From assembly GCF_028609805.1 (NCBI RefSeq), contig NZ_CP063189.1, positions 372,001 to 436,000 on the forward strand: 64,000 bases of DNA, written 5' to 3'. How positions within the stretch are numbered: the first letter of the stretch is position 1; every line of letters begins with the position of its first letter. The notes below the pieces were generated by a model that made no database searches, was not told where the DNA came from, and was given only the letters and a program-made list of their open reading frames with translations. This DNA is from Corynebacterium massiliense DSM 45435. Lineage in GTDB: Bacteria > Actinomycetota > Actinomycetes > Mycobacteriales > Mycobacteriaceae. Below, piece by piece: positions 9,104 to 17,747 of the stretch. A program made the position numbers and the translations under genes.

Positions 9104-9676
9104 ATGCTCATCGGTTATGCACGTGTGTCCACCTCCAAGCAAGGGCAGTCGCTCGACACCCAGCGCGAGGCGCTCATCGACGCTGGCTGCGACCCGAAGC
9201 ACATCTACACCGACACCATCAGTGGCACCAAATGGCAGCGCCCCGGCCTTGATGACGCACTGGCGTACATGCGTCCCGATGACACGCTTGTTGTGACCAG
9301 GCTCGACCGTCTTGGTCGCAGCCTCGCTGAGACGGTCAATACCATCACTGACCTCGCGAAACGTGATATCAACGTCAAGGTGCTAGAGCCAGCACTCGAC
9401 ACGTCCAAACCCACCGACAAAGTAGTCATCAACGTCATGGCCAGCCTCGCCGAGTGGGAGCGTGACCTGCTGATCCAGCGCACCCGTGAAGGCGTGGCGC
9501 ACGCCCGCGCACAGGGCAGGGTCGCCGGCCCCAAGCCGAAACTCAGCGCTGAGCAGGCTGAGGTGGCTAAGGAACTCATCGAGGGCGGCAAGTCCGTCAG
9601 TGCCGTGGCGCGCACCTTCAACGTGTCGCGGCCGACGATCTACAGAGCCATCGAGCGCTTAAAAGACGTCTCGTAA
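9104..9676 (+). CDS. Small serine recombinase (resolvase/invertase)
   Basis: 190 aa. The catalytic domain begins MLIGYARVSTSKQGQSLDTQ with the nucleophilic Ser in ARVS and includes DRLGRSLAE. A C-terminal Hin-type helix-turn-helix (KSVSAVARTFNVSRPTIYRAI) ends the protein. It is the resolvase/invertase class, distinct from the large integrase. The start codon abuts the RM stop codon. It could resolve multimers of the excised element or invert a segment; inverted repeats at 9686-9737 and 9776-9814 just downstream are candidate recombination or regulatory sites. Confidence 0.92.
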   Translation: MLIGYARVSTSKQGQSLDTQREALIDAGCDPKHIYTDTISGTKWQRPGLDDALAYMRPDDTLVVTRLDRLGRSLAETVNTITDLAKRDINVKVLEPALDTSKPTDKVVINVMASLAEWERDLLIQRTREGVAHARAQGRVAGPKPKLSAEQAEVAKELIEGGKSVSAVARTFNVSRPTIYRAIERLKDVS

Positions 9677-9685
9677 TAGGTCGCT

Positions 9686-9737
9686 GCGCCGGAAGCGCCT
9701 ACCTACTGTCCGTGACTCGTAGCAGCGCTCCCGGCGC
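9686..9737. repeat. Imperfect inverted repeat after the resolvase
   Basis: GCGCCGGAAGCGC (9686-9698) pairs with GCGCTCCCGGCGC (9725-9737), 12 of 13 positions. No T tract follows. It could be a weak terminator or a resolvase subsite. Confidence 0.35.
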
Positions 9738-9775
9738 CTGTGTGTGCGGGGTGACGTCGAGCACGGCAGGGCCGT

Positions 9776-9814
9776 GCCGGATACGGAATTGACCATATTG
9801 ATCCCGTATCCGGC
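9776..9814. promoter_or_regulatory. 11-bp-arm inverted repeat abutting the DUF4192 RBS
   Basis: GCCGGATACGG (9776-9786), a 17-nt loop, then CCGTATCCGGC (9804-9814). The right arm ends exactly where the Shine-Dalgarno AAAGGAGAA begins. A smaller hairpin (GCACGGC / GCCGTGC, 9761-9777) precedes it. An operator or a translation-modulating hairpin for the downstream gene is inferred. Confidence 0.4.
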
Positions 9815-9828
9815 AAAGGAGAACTGTC

Positions 9829-10845
9829 ATGCCTGCTCAACAAACACTTTCGTCTCATGGCGACCTGCTCGCCAACATCCCCGGCATCCTCGGTTTCTAC
9901 CCGCAGAACTCACTGGTACTCGCGTTCTTTGAGCGCGACAAGGACACCAACAGCCTCCGCCTCGGTCCGCTCGCACGGTTCGATCTAGACGGAGCAACGC
10001 AACGGCTCACCGAGGATCGCGACAAATTCGCTGCGTGGTCTGAGGCGCTGGATCTCAGCGCTGTTGCGGCGTACGTCATCACCGACGACCTGATCGAGGC
10101 CGATGCCATCACGCACTTTCTGTGCAGCGAGGACTCACCGCTGCCAAGTACAGTGCTCGCGGTCATCCAAGCCCCTGAGATCATCGCTGGTACTGCGTGG
10201 TGTGTGATGTATCTACATCCGAACTCCGGCGTGCCACAAGCAGGCCGTATCAGCGATATTCACGCCTCAGCAGCGCTACAGCAGATGCTTGAACACACCG
10301 GCGATCTTCCAGCGCTCTCGCGTGAGGAAATCGAAGAACGCCTGAACAGCACTGCGCACAACATCGACGCTGCAGAACACAACGACATCATCGAGGACGC
10401 GCTGGCGTACGTGCCACCCATCTTCCGAGACGTACTGCAGCGGGAATACGAACAGGCAGCGGCAGGGATAACCCAGCCGAGCACTCGCGCTATCCGCTCA
10501 GCACTGAAGTGCTTTACGACGCCGCGACTGCGTGACCCGCTGTTGGCAGCGCTGCTGGAAGAGCCGCAGGCAGGCTTCAAGTTCGCAGAACAGGTGATGC
10601 GTGCCGTTCCGACCAGTTGGCCGGGGATGCGGGCACAACTCACGGCTACCGTTGCCGTGCTGGCCCAGGCAACCGGCCAGACGGGTCTGGCTGGCGTTGC
10701 CGCACACAGGGCCACCGAGATCAGCAGCAAAGAGACGTTCCCGTCGCTGGTGGCGAAGTTAATCGACATTGGCGAGGGCAGTCGTCTCGCAGAAGTGGTT
10801 CACGAGGGCGGTGCTCAGGCTCGCGTGCAGTTGTTCGAAAACTAG
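9829..10845 (+). CDS. DUF4192 family protein
   Basis: 338 aa. The N-terminus (DLLANIPGILGFYPQNSLVLAFF) is the hallmark of DUF4192, a family common on actinobacterial chromosomes and mobile elements with no firmly known role. No membrane segments or nucleotide-binding motifs are obvious. A strong Shine-Dalgarno (AAAGGAGAA) supports ATG 9829. A terminator-like hairpin follows at 10854. Its position ahead of the SSB gene suggests an element-maintenance gene, which is inference. Confidence 0.8.
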   Translation: MPAQQTLSSHGDLLANIPGILGFYPQNSLVLAFFERDKDTNSLRLGPLARFDLDGATQRLTEDRDKFAAWSEALDLSAVAAYVITDDLIEADAITHFLCSEDSPLPSTVLAVIQAPEIIAGTAWCVMYLHPNSGVPQAGRISDIHASAALQQMLEHTGDLPALSREEIEERLNSTAHNIDAAEHNDIIEDALAYVPPIFRDVLQREYEQAAAGITQPSTRAIRSALKCFTTPRLRDPLLAALLEEPQAGFKFAEQVMRAVPTSWPGMRAQLTATVAVLAQATGQTGLAGVAAHRATEISSKETFPSLVAKLIDIGEGSRLAEVVHEGGAQARVQLFEN

Positions 10846-10853
10846 TATTCACA

Positions 10854-10886
10854 CCCCGTTGCAGCAGTTGCTGTAGCGGGGTTTTT
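10854..10886 (+). terminator. Rho-independent terminator after the DUF4192 gene
   Basis: CCCCG ... CGGGG with an inner CAGC/GCTG stem, followed by TTTTTCTTT. Confidence 0.75.
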
Positions 10887-11009
10887 CTTTTCTACCCACG
10901 CCGTGACCAGGGAAGAAGGAAATCTCCACCGAGCAGGGGAGAGGTCTCTAGACAGCAGAGCTGTCTCAAAGAACGGATTGAGAATCAATCCACGACACGG
11001 AGGCACGCC

Positions 11010-11153
11010 ATGTACCACTACACCCACGAAGCCCTAGAGCTGCTCTACCTCATGTCTGACGGCATGGATGGCGAAGACGCCGATCCGGGTGCCGCACAAG
11101 AGCTACGCGACCTGGAAGCAGCAGGGGCACATCTGCCCTGGGCAGTGCTGTAA
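11010..11153 (+). CDS. 47-aa acidic small protein
   Basis: ATG 11010 follows a good Shine-Dalgarno (CGGAGG). The 47-aa product begins MYHYTHEALELLYLMSDGMDG and is rich in Asp/Glu and Leu. I do not recognise a family. It lies between the DUF4192 and SSB genes on the same strand. The ribosome-binding site makes it likely real; function unknown. Confidence 0.5.
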   Translation: MYHYTHEALELLYLMSDGMDGEDADPGAAQELRDLEAAGAHLPWAVL

Positions 11154-11238
11154 CAGCACTTACAGCAGCAGCAAAGCCGCTGCTCAAACACACAATTGAA
11201 AGACAATCACACACTCACTCATATAAGGAGAAATCACA

Positions 11239-11658
11239 ATGTCCAACCCGTTTAACAATGGCACCATCGTTGGCAACGCAGCACGCGAGCCGAAGATCTT
11301 TGAGCACGCAAACGGCGGTGCGACGGTGAAGCTCAACGTCTACGCACGTAATACGTTCAAGAACAAGTCCACAGGCAAGGTGGAATCAGAGATTGTCGAA
11401 CTCACTGGCTACGTGGCTGACGCCAAGAACCTCGGCGTCTTCGGATGCATCGGCGCTGGTGATCGCGTTGCAGTGAGCTACTCGCTGAAGACTGCCAACT
11501 ACACCGATAAGGACGGCAACAAGCACTATCCGCTGGTAGCGCGCATCGACACTGTGCAGCTGATCGACTCCAAGAAGGAGTCTGAGGCACGAGCAGCACG
11601 CCGCGAGAACAGCGCAGATAACGCTGCTGCTAATGACTCTGAAGAAGTGCCGTTCTAG
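11239..11658 (+). CDS. ssb: Single-stranded DNA-binding protein (SSB)
   Basis: 139 aa with an OB-fold pattern (GTIVGNAAREPKIFEHANGGATVKL ... NVYARN) and a disordered acidic tail ending DSEEVPF, like the SSB C-terminal tip that recruits repair and replication proteins. Shine-Dalgarno AAGGAG precedes ATG 11239. On this element it presumably coats ssDNA during transfer or during replication by the primase-polymerase fusion. A strong terminator follows at 11670. Confidence 0.88.
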   Translation: MSNPFNNGTIVGNAAREPKIFEHANGGATVKLNVYARNTFKNKSTGKVESEIVELTGYVADAKNLGVFGCIGAGDRVAVSYSLKTANYTDKDGNKHYPLVARIDTVQLIDSKKESEARAARRENSADNAAANDSEEVPF

Positions 11659-11669
11659 TTGCAACAACA

Positions 11670-11700
11670 CCCCGCAGGGAAACCTGCGGGGTTATTTTTT
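11670..11700 (+). terminator. Rho-independent terminator after ssb
   Basis: CCCCGCAGG - GAAA - CCTGCGGGG followed by TTATTTTTT. It lies between the convergent ssb gene and the small minus-strand gene, whose stop codon is inside the T tract. Confidence 0.9.
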
Positions 11701-11889
11701 CAGCACAGACCACGCATAACGCCGTCGCCGTCCAGTACGGGAGCGCTGATACTCCTGCTCCAGACGCTCTGTCTCTACACAGTGCATTACATGAGCCATT
11801 ACATGCGCTGTTTTACTGCACTGTGTACTAGCCATTCCATTACGCACTACGCTGGCGCACTTCAAGTTCATTGAAATCTTCTCAGACAT
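11692..11889 (-). CDS. 65-aa Cys/His-containing basic small protein
   Basis: ATG 11889 (minus) is preceded by AAGGAGAA at good spacing, which separates it from chance frames. The product has three Cys (residues ~11, 23, 40) and a His-containing stretch (AHVMAHVMHC) followed by a basic C-terminus (RSRTGRRRRYAW). A metal-binding or DNA-binding small protein is possible, but I recognise no family. It is divergent from the metalloregulator gene. Confidence 0.5.
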   Translation of the reverse strand: MSEKISMNLKCASVVRNGMASTQCSKTAHVMAHVMHCVETERLEQEYQRSRTGRRRRYAWSVLKK

Positions 11890-12027
11890 TAGTGGTTCTC
11901 CTTCAAGTGAAGAATGCTTTAACTGGCCCCACCTTACCGGCATTCCTCTCAAACTTGGCCTCTGTTCGCTATGAGCGTTGGGGCACAGCGCCTAAGGCGC
12001 ATACGGAAGCTGGGTTAACATTTACTC

Positions 12028-12708
12028 ATGTCTGTTTCTGAGCTGTCCACCAGTACCCAGAACTATTTGAAAGCTATCTGGGGGCTAAAGGAATGGTCAT
12101 CCGAGCCCGTTACCGCCACACTTATAGCGAAACAGCTGGGACTCAAGCTCTCCTCGGTCTCCGATGCAGTGCGCAAAATGTCGAAGCAAGGGCTCGTGTC
12201 ACACACGCCCTATGGCTCTGTGGAGTTAACCGAACTTGGCAGGCAGTACGCATTGGTCATGGTGCGCCGCCACCGATTGCTTGAGTCTTTTTTGGTTCAA
12301 GCATTGGATTATACGTGGGACGAGGTCCATGATGAAGCCGAAAATCTTGAACACGCGGTGTCTGACATGCTCATAGAGCGCGTGGATAAGTTCCTCAATT
12401 ACCCCACTAGGGATCCACACGGCGACCCTATCCCTACGGTTGATGGACAGGTCACTATCCCCAGTGCGCACCGTCTCACCGACAGCGGCGCACAACCGCA
12501 GGTGACCGTGGAACGCATTTCTGATTCCGACCCACAACTGCTGGCCTTCCTTAAAGAGCAAGGCATCGTCATTGGGGCTGTTCTTACCACGCGCGAAGGA
12601 ACGCCCTTTTCAGAATCGCTCGAAGTACAGGTAGCCGACAGTACTCAGTGGGTAGTACTTGGGCGCCCAGCTACGGACGCAGTGTTTGTAGCACACCACA
12701 GCCTGTAG
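12028..12708 (+). CDS. MntR/DtxR-family metal-dependent repressor
   Basis: 226 aa: N-terminal winged helix (residues ~5-75), dimerisation/metal domain (~76-140) and a C-terminal SH3-like domain (~155-226). Aligned by eye, the metal ligands are His82, Glu86, His101, Glu105, Glu108 and His109. Glu105 sits where DtxR has Cys102 and MntR has Glu99, which favours Mn(II)-type over Fe(II)-type sensing; Asn12 replaces Met10/Asp8. A -10-like TAACAT (12016-12021) 6 nt before ATG suggests a leaderless mRNA. The gene is directly upstream of nrdI on the same strand, whose promoter carries two tandem palindromes. It probably represses the RNR cassette when metal is replete; that link is inferred from position. 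Confidence 0.85.
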   Translation: MSVSELSTSTQNYLKAIWGLKEWSSEPVTATLIAKQLGLKLSSVSDAVRKMSKQGLVSHTPYGSVELTELGRQYALVMVRRHRLLESFLVQALDYTWDEVHDEAENLEHAVSDMLIERVDKFLNYPTRDPHGDPIPTVDGQVTIPSAHRLTDSGAQPQVTVERISDSDPQLLAFLKEQGIVIGAVLTTREGTPFSESLEVQVADSTQWVVLGRPATDAVFVAHHSL

Positions 12709-12753
12709 TCTTTCCCTTTCTCATTAATCCTGTCCCTACCTGCCCTTTTAAAG

Positions 12754-12800
12754 ACTACGGTGCGGCGTAGTTTGCAACTACGGTAGTACGTAGTTAAACT
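12754..12800 (+). promoter_or_regulatory. nrdI promoter with two tandem 18-bp operators
   Basis: Operator 1 is ACTACG-N6-CGTAGT (12754-12771) and operator 2 is the same palindrome with a different spacer (12777-12794). The promoter is -35 TTGCAA (12772-12777), 17-nt spacer, -10 TAAACT (12795-12800). Operator 2 fills the spacer and operator 1 abuts the -35 box, a typical repressor arrangement. The palindrome matches neither the NrdR box nor the DtxR box as I know them. The adjacent metalloregulator is the obvious candidate binder. Confidence 0.7.
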
Positions 12801-12854
12801 TTTCGATCATCACCTATCCCACTTATGGCTAAGGCCAGGATGAGCAGGATTGTC

Positions 12855-13274
12855 ATGTCAGACTCACCAGATTTGGTGTACTTTTCTAGCGTTTCTGAAA
12901 ACACAAAAAGATTCGTCGAACGCTTAGATAGACCCGCAGTGCGCATTCCACTGCGGCCCAAGAAAACCGGAATGATCCAGGTTTCACACCCGTACGTACT
13001 CATCGTTCCAACCTACGGCGGTGGCTCGCTCAAACGCGCAGTCCCCAAACAGGTCATCGACTTCCTCAATGACCCAATCAACCGTTCCTTTATCCGGGGC
13101 GTGATTACCTCAGGCAATACCAACTTCGGAAGCGCTTACTGCGTCGCCGGCCGCATCATTTCCGCTAAGTGCCACGTTCCAGAGCTGTATCACTTCGAGC
13201 TACTCGGCACGCAGAAGGACGTTGCCGCTGTAAAGCAGGGCCTTCACAAGTTTTGGGAGCAGCAAAGCAACTAA
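12855..13274 (+). CDS. nrdI: NrdI, flavodoxin-like RNR activase
   Basis: 139 aa from ATG 12855 (AGGA Shine-Dalgarno 5-6 nt upstream; in-frame ATGs at 12825 and 12840 are less well placed). NrdI features are [12 protein letters not shown] (FMN phosphate loop) near the start, PTYGGGS around residue 55 and SGNTNFG around residue 86. Reduced NrdI supplies the oxidant that activates class Ib R2. In class Ie it is required with O2 to generate the DOPA radical in NrdF. It is the first gene of the nrdI-nrdE-nrdF operon, under the dual-operator promoter. Confidence 0.93.
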   Translation: MSDSPDLVYFSSVSENTKRFVERLDRPAVRIPLRPKKTGMIQVSHPYVLIVPTYGGGSLKRAVPKQVIDFLNDPINRSFIRGVITSGNTNFGSAYCVAGRIISAKCHVPELYHFELLGTQKDVAAVKQGLHKFWEQQSN

Positions 13275-13341
13275 CAATTACACCCCATTGATTTCCCACA
13301 AAATGAAGACCACATCCGCAACACACAGATTGGAAACCACA

Positions 13342-15537
13342 ATGCCGCCACTTAAGGCCACCCCCACACAGTCCATTGGCCCTACGCCCCGCACCGCTTC
13401 AGCAGACGATGCCGGCGGTGTCGGTAAGCGCAAGAGCTACCATGCACTCAACGCGCAGCTGAACCTATTCGACGATTCGGGAAGAATCCAGTTCGACAAG
13501 GACATTGAGGCAACACAAGACTTTTTAGCGCACCATGTCACTCCCCGCATGCATCAGTTTGAATCCACCAAGCAGCGCTTGGAGTGGTTGGTTGATAACG
13601 AATACTACGAGCGGGAATTCCTTGAGCTTTATGATGACGATTTTCTGTGCACTATGTACGACAGAGCCCACCGAGCCAAGCATCAGTTCCGCACTTTCCT
13701 CGGCGCATTTAAGTTCTTTACTTCATACGCACTGAAAACCTTTGATGGCTCGCGATTTCTGGAAGGCTACGAAGAACGCGTCGCCACCACAGCTTTGTAC
13801 CTTGCACAGGGCGATGAAGAGCTTGCGGAGAAGCTGGTGGATGACATCATGACCGGACGCTTCCAGCCCGCCACCCCTACTTTTCTCAACGCAGGAAAAG
13901 CCCAGCGTGGCGAAATGGTCTCCTGCTTCCTCCTTCGCATCGAAGACAATTTGGAAAGCATTGGCCGCAGCGTGAACTCTGCACTGCAGCTTTCAAAACG
14001 CGGCGGTGGTGTGGCCTTGTTACTGAGCAATCTGCGCGAATCCGGAGCCCCAATCAAAAAGATTGAGAACCAAGCTTCCGGCGTAGTCCCAGTCATGAAA
14101 ATTCTGGAAGATAGCTTCAGCTATGCCAACCAATTGGGCGCTCGACAGGGCGCTGGAGCCGTCTACCTACATGCGCACCATCCAGATATTCTTCGTTTCC
14201 TGGATACCAAGCGGGAAAATGCCGATGAGAAAGTCCGCATTAAGACTCTTTCGCTGGGAGTTGTTATTCCAGATATAACCTTCCAGCTGGCCAAAGAGAA
14301 CAAGGATATGCATCTTTTTAGCCCGTATGACATCGCTCGCGAGTACGGCGTAGCCATGTCTGACATGTCTATCACCGAGTATTACGACGAGCTGGTTTCC
14401 AATCCGCGAATTTCTCATACGACTATCAAGGCCCGCGAGTTTTTCACCACGCTGGCTGAGCTTCAGTTTGAATCTGGATACCCCTACATACTCTTTGAGG
14501 ATACGGTCAACCGCGCTAATCCCCTCAAAGGACATATCAATATGTCCAATCTGTGTAGTGAGATCCTCCAGGTCAACACGCCATCCACCTACGGCGCCTC
14601 AGGTAACTACACCACCGTTGGCCAGGACATTTCCTGCAATCTAGGGTCGCTCAACATCGCTAAAGCTTTTGAATCACCGGACTTTGGGGAAACTGTTGAA
14701 ACCGCGGTGCGCGCTCTCACGAAGGTCTCAGACCTAACAAATATCGAAGCTGTTCCTTCCATCGCTCACGGTAATGCATCCATGCATGCCATCGGGTTGG
14801 GCCAAATGAATCTCCACGGTTTCCTGGCTTCCAAGCGTATTCCTTATGGCTGCGCCGAAGCACTGGACTTTACAAATATCTATTTCCTGACCGTGACCTA
14901 TCATGCGCTCCGTGCATCCCATGCGCTAGCGGTTGAGAAAGGTCAACGATTCACTGGCTTTGAAGAATCCACCTATGCCACTGGCGTCTACTTCGACAAG
15001 TACATCGACCAAGACTGGGCGCCGGCCACTGACCACGTAAAACAGCTATTCCATGAGGCTGGCGTGCAGATTCCTCAACGCGAGGATTGGCTACGGCTCA
15101 AGAACCAAGTGATGCAAGACGGCATCTACAACGCCTACTTGCAGGCAGTTCCACCCACTGGATCAATTTCCTACATCAATGACTCCACCGCGTCCATACA
15201 CCCGATTGCCTCCAAGATTGAAATACGCAAGGAAGGCCGCTTGGGGCGCGTGTACTACCCCGCGCCGGAAATGACCAACGACAACTTGGAGTATTTCGAT
15301 GACTCCTACACCGTGGGGTACAAAAAAATCATCGACACCTACGCTATGGCCACCCAACACGTGGACCAAGGGCTTTCCCTGACTTTGTTCTTCACCGCTG
15401 ACACCACTACGCGGGACATCAACAAGGCACAAATCTATGCCTGGAAAGCCGGAATCAAGACCTTGTACTACATCCGTTTACGCCAACCTGCACTCCAGGG
15501 AACCGAGGTCGAAGGCTGCGTTTCCTGTGCCCTGTAG
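13342..15537 (+). CDS. nrdE: Ribonucleotide reductase large subunit NrdE
   Basis: About 731 aa, catalytic R1 subunit that reduces ribonucleoside diphosphates. It has the active-site Cys in MSNLCSEI (around residue 403), a redox Cys in [11 protein letters not shown] (~196), the NLHG region, and the C-terminal redox pair CVSC in EGCVSCAL. No ATP-cone is seen, as expected for NrdE. ATG 13342 is chosen; ATG 13303 and TTG 13288 are in-frame alternatives. It is 67 bp after nrdI. No nrdH (dedicated redoxin) accompanies the operon. Confidence 0.95.
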   Translation: MPPLKATPTQSIGPTPRTASADDAGGVGKRKSYHALNAQLNLFDDSGRIQFDKDIEATQDFLAHHVTPRMHQFESTKQRLEWLVDNEYYEREFLELYDDDFLCTMYDRAHRAKHQFRTFLGAFKFFTSYALKTFDGSRFLEGYEERVATTALYLAQGDEELAEKLVDDIMTGRFQPATPTFLNAGKAQRGEMVSCFLLRIEDNLESIGRSVNSALQLSKRGGGVALLLSNLRESGAPIKKIENQASGVVPVMKILEDSFSYANQLGARQGAGAVYLHAHHPDILRFLDTKRENADEKVRIKTLSLGVVIPDITFQLAKENKDMHLFSPYDIAREYGVAMSDMSITEYYDELVSNPRISHTTIKAREFFTTLAELQFESGYPYILFEDTVNRANPLKGHINMSNLCSEILQVNTPSTYGASGNYTTVGQDISCNLGSLNIAKAFESPDFGETVETAVRALTKVSDLTNIEAVPSIAHGNASMHAIGLGQMNLHGFLASKRIPYGCAEALDFTNIYFLTVTYHALRASHALAVEKGQRFTGFEESTYATGVYFDKYIDQDWAPATDHVKQLFHEAGVQIPQREDWLRLKNQVMQDGIYNAYLQAVPPTGSISYINDSTASIHPIASKIEIRKEGRLGRVYYPAPEMTNDNLEYFDDSYTVGYKKIIDTYAMATQHVDQGLSLTLFFTADTTTRDINKAQIYAWKAGIKTLYYIRLRQPALQGTEVEGCVSCAL

Positions 15538-16867
<1,330 letters not shown>

Positions 16868-16907
16868 TCGCACGTACCTACGCCCAACTAAGAAGAAAGG
16901 ACTTCCT

Positions 16908-17489
16908 ATGACCACCCCACGCATTAGTGTTATCGTCGGCAGCCTGCGCCGCGGCTCATTTGCGCGCAAGATTGCACACGAAGTGCTCACAATGATCCCT
17001 GAAAACTACCAGGCAGACATCGTTGAAATCCGTGACTTGCCGCTCTATGACTTCGACTACGATGACCCCTCGGTCACGGACAAGCCCATTCCAGCTGAGT
17101 ACACCACTTTCCGCGACACCATCAAGAACTCGAGCGGCGTCCTCTTTGTTACCCCGGAAAATAACCGTACTATCCCTGCCTGTCTCAAGAATGCAGTGGA
17201 CATCGGTTCCAAGCCCAACTCGGATGTGGCTTGGAAGAACCTTCCCGCAGGTATCATCAGTCACTCTGTAGGCCGCATGGGCGGCTACAGTTCACAGAAG
17301 AACCTCCGGCTCGCCCTGTCCTACTTCGATATGCCGCTTCCTGGTCAGCCCGAGGTATTCCTTGGCCAATCCCCCACCCTCTTCGAAGACTCCGGCCATC
17401 TCAATGAAGGCACCGCAGGCTTTGTCAAAGACTACGTTATACGCTTCCTGCAGTTGGTCGACATGACATTAACAGCCAAGCACAGCTAG
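16908..17489 (+). CDS. NAD(P)H-dependent FMN reductase family protein
   Basis: 193 aa flavodoxin-like reductase of the NADPH-dependent FMN reductase family: ISVIVGSLRRGSFARKIA (FMN phosphate-binding loop), then VTPENNRTIPACLKNAVD (family motif usually PEYN-S-P-LKN-ID) and VGRMGGYSSQ. Shine-Dalgarno AGAAAGGA supports ATG 16908. It is the last gene of the nrd cassette. It could reduce NrdI or free flavin for R2 activation, which is inference from position; members of this family also reduce quinones or azo compounds. Confidence 0.88.
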   Translation: MTTPRISVIVGSLRRGSFARKIAHEVLTMIPENYQADIVEIRDLPLYDFDYDDPSVTDKPIPAEYTTFRDTIKNSSGVLFVTPENNRTIPACLKNAVDIGSKPNSDVAWKNLPAGIISHSVGRMGGYSSQKNLRLALSYFDMPLPGQPEVFLGQSPTLFEDSGHLNEGTAGFVKDYVIRFLQLVDMTLTAKHS

Positions 17490-17625
17490 CGACGGCGACT
17501 AACCCTAGCCACCGCCCTCTACGAAGTACTTGAAGGCTTCTAAAGGGCCTTCTCAAAGACACAAACCCCGGATTCACACTCATCCTTGAGTTACCTGAAT
17601 CTGAACCCAGGACGCTTCAAAAAAC

Positions 17626-17667
17626 ACCGCTCTAATTCTTCGATTTTCGCTGAATTAGAGCGGTTTT
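17626..17667 (+). terminator. Terminator closing the nrd cassette
   Basis: ACCGCTCTAATTC (17626-17638) pairs perfectly with GAATTAGAGCGGT (17652-17664), flanked by AAAA upstream and TTTT downstream. It probably works in both directions, serving also the convergent mob gene. The remaining bases of 17490-17747 show nothing else. Confidence 0.85.
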
Positions 17668-17747
17668 AGCGCTGTCGCTGGACACTGACCCTGGCGACAT
17701 CCTGTTAGGCCGCTACAGGGCCATACAGGGCAGGGGAGACCCCCCAT

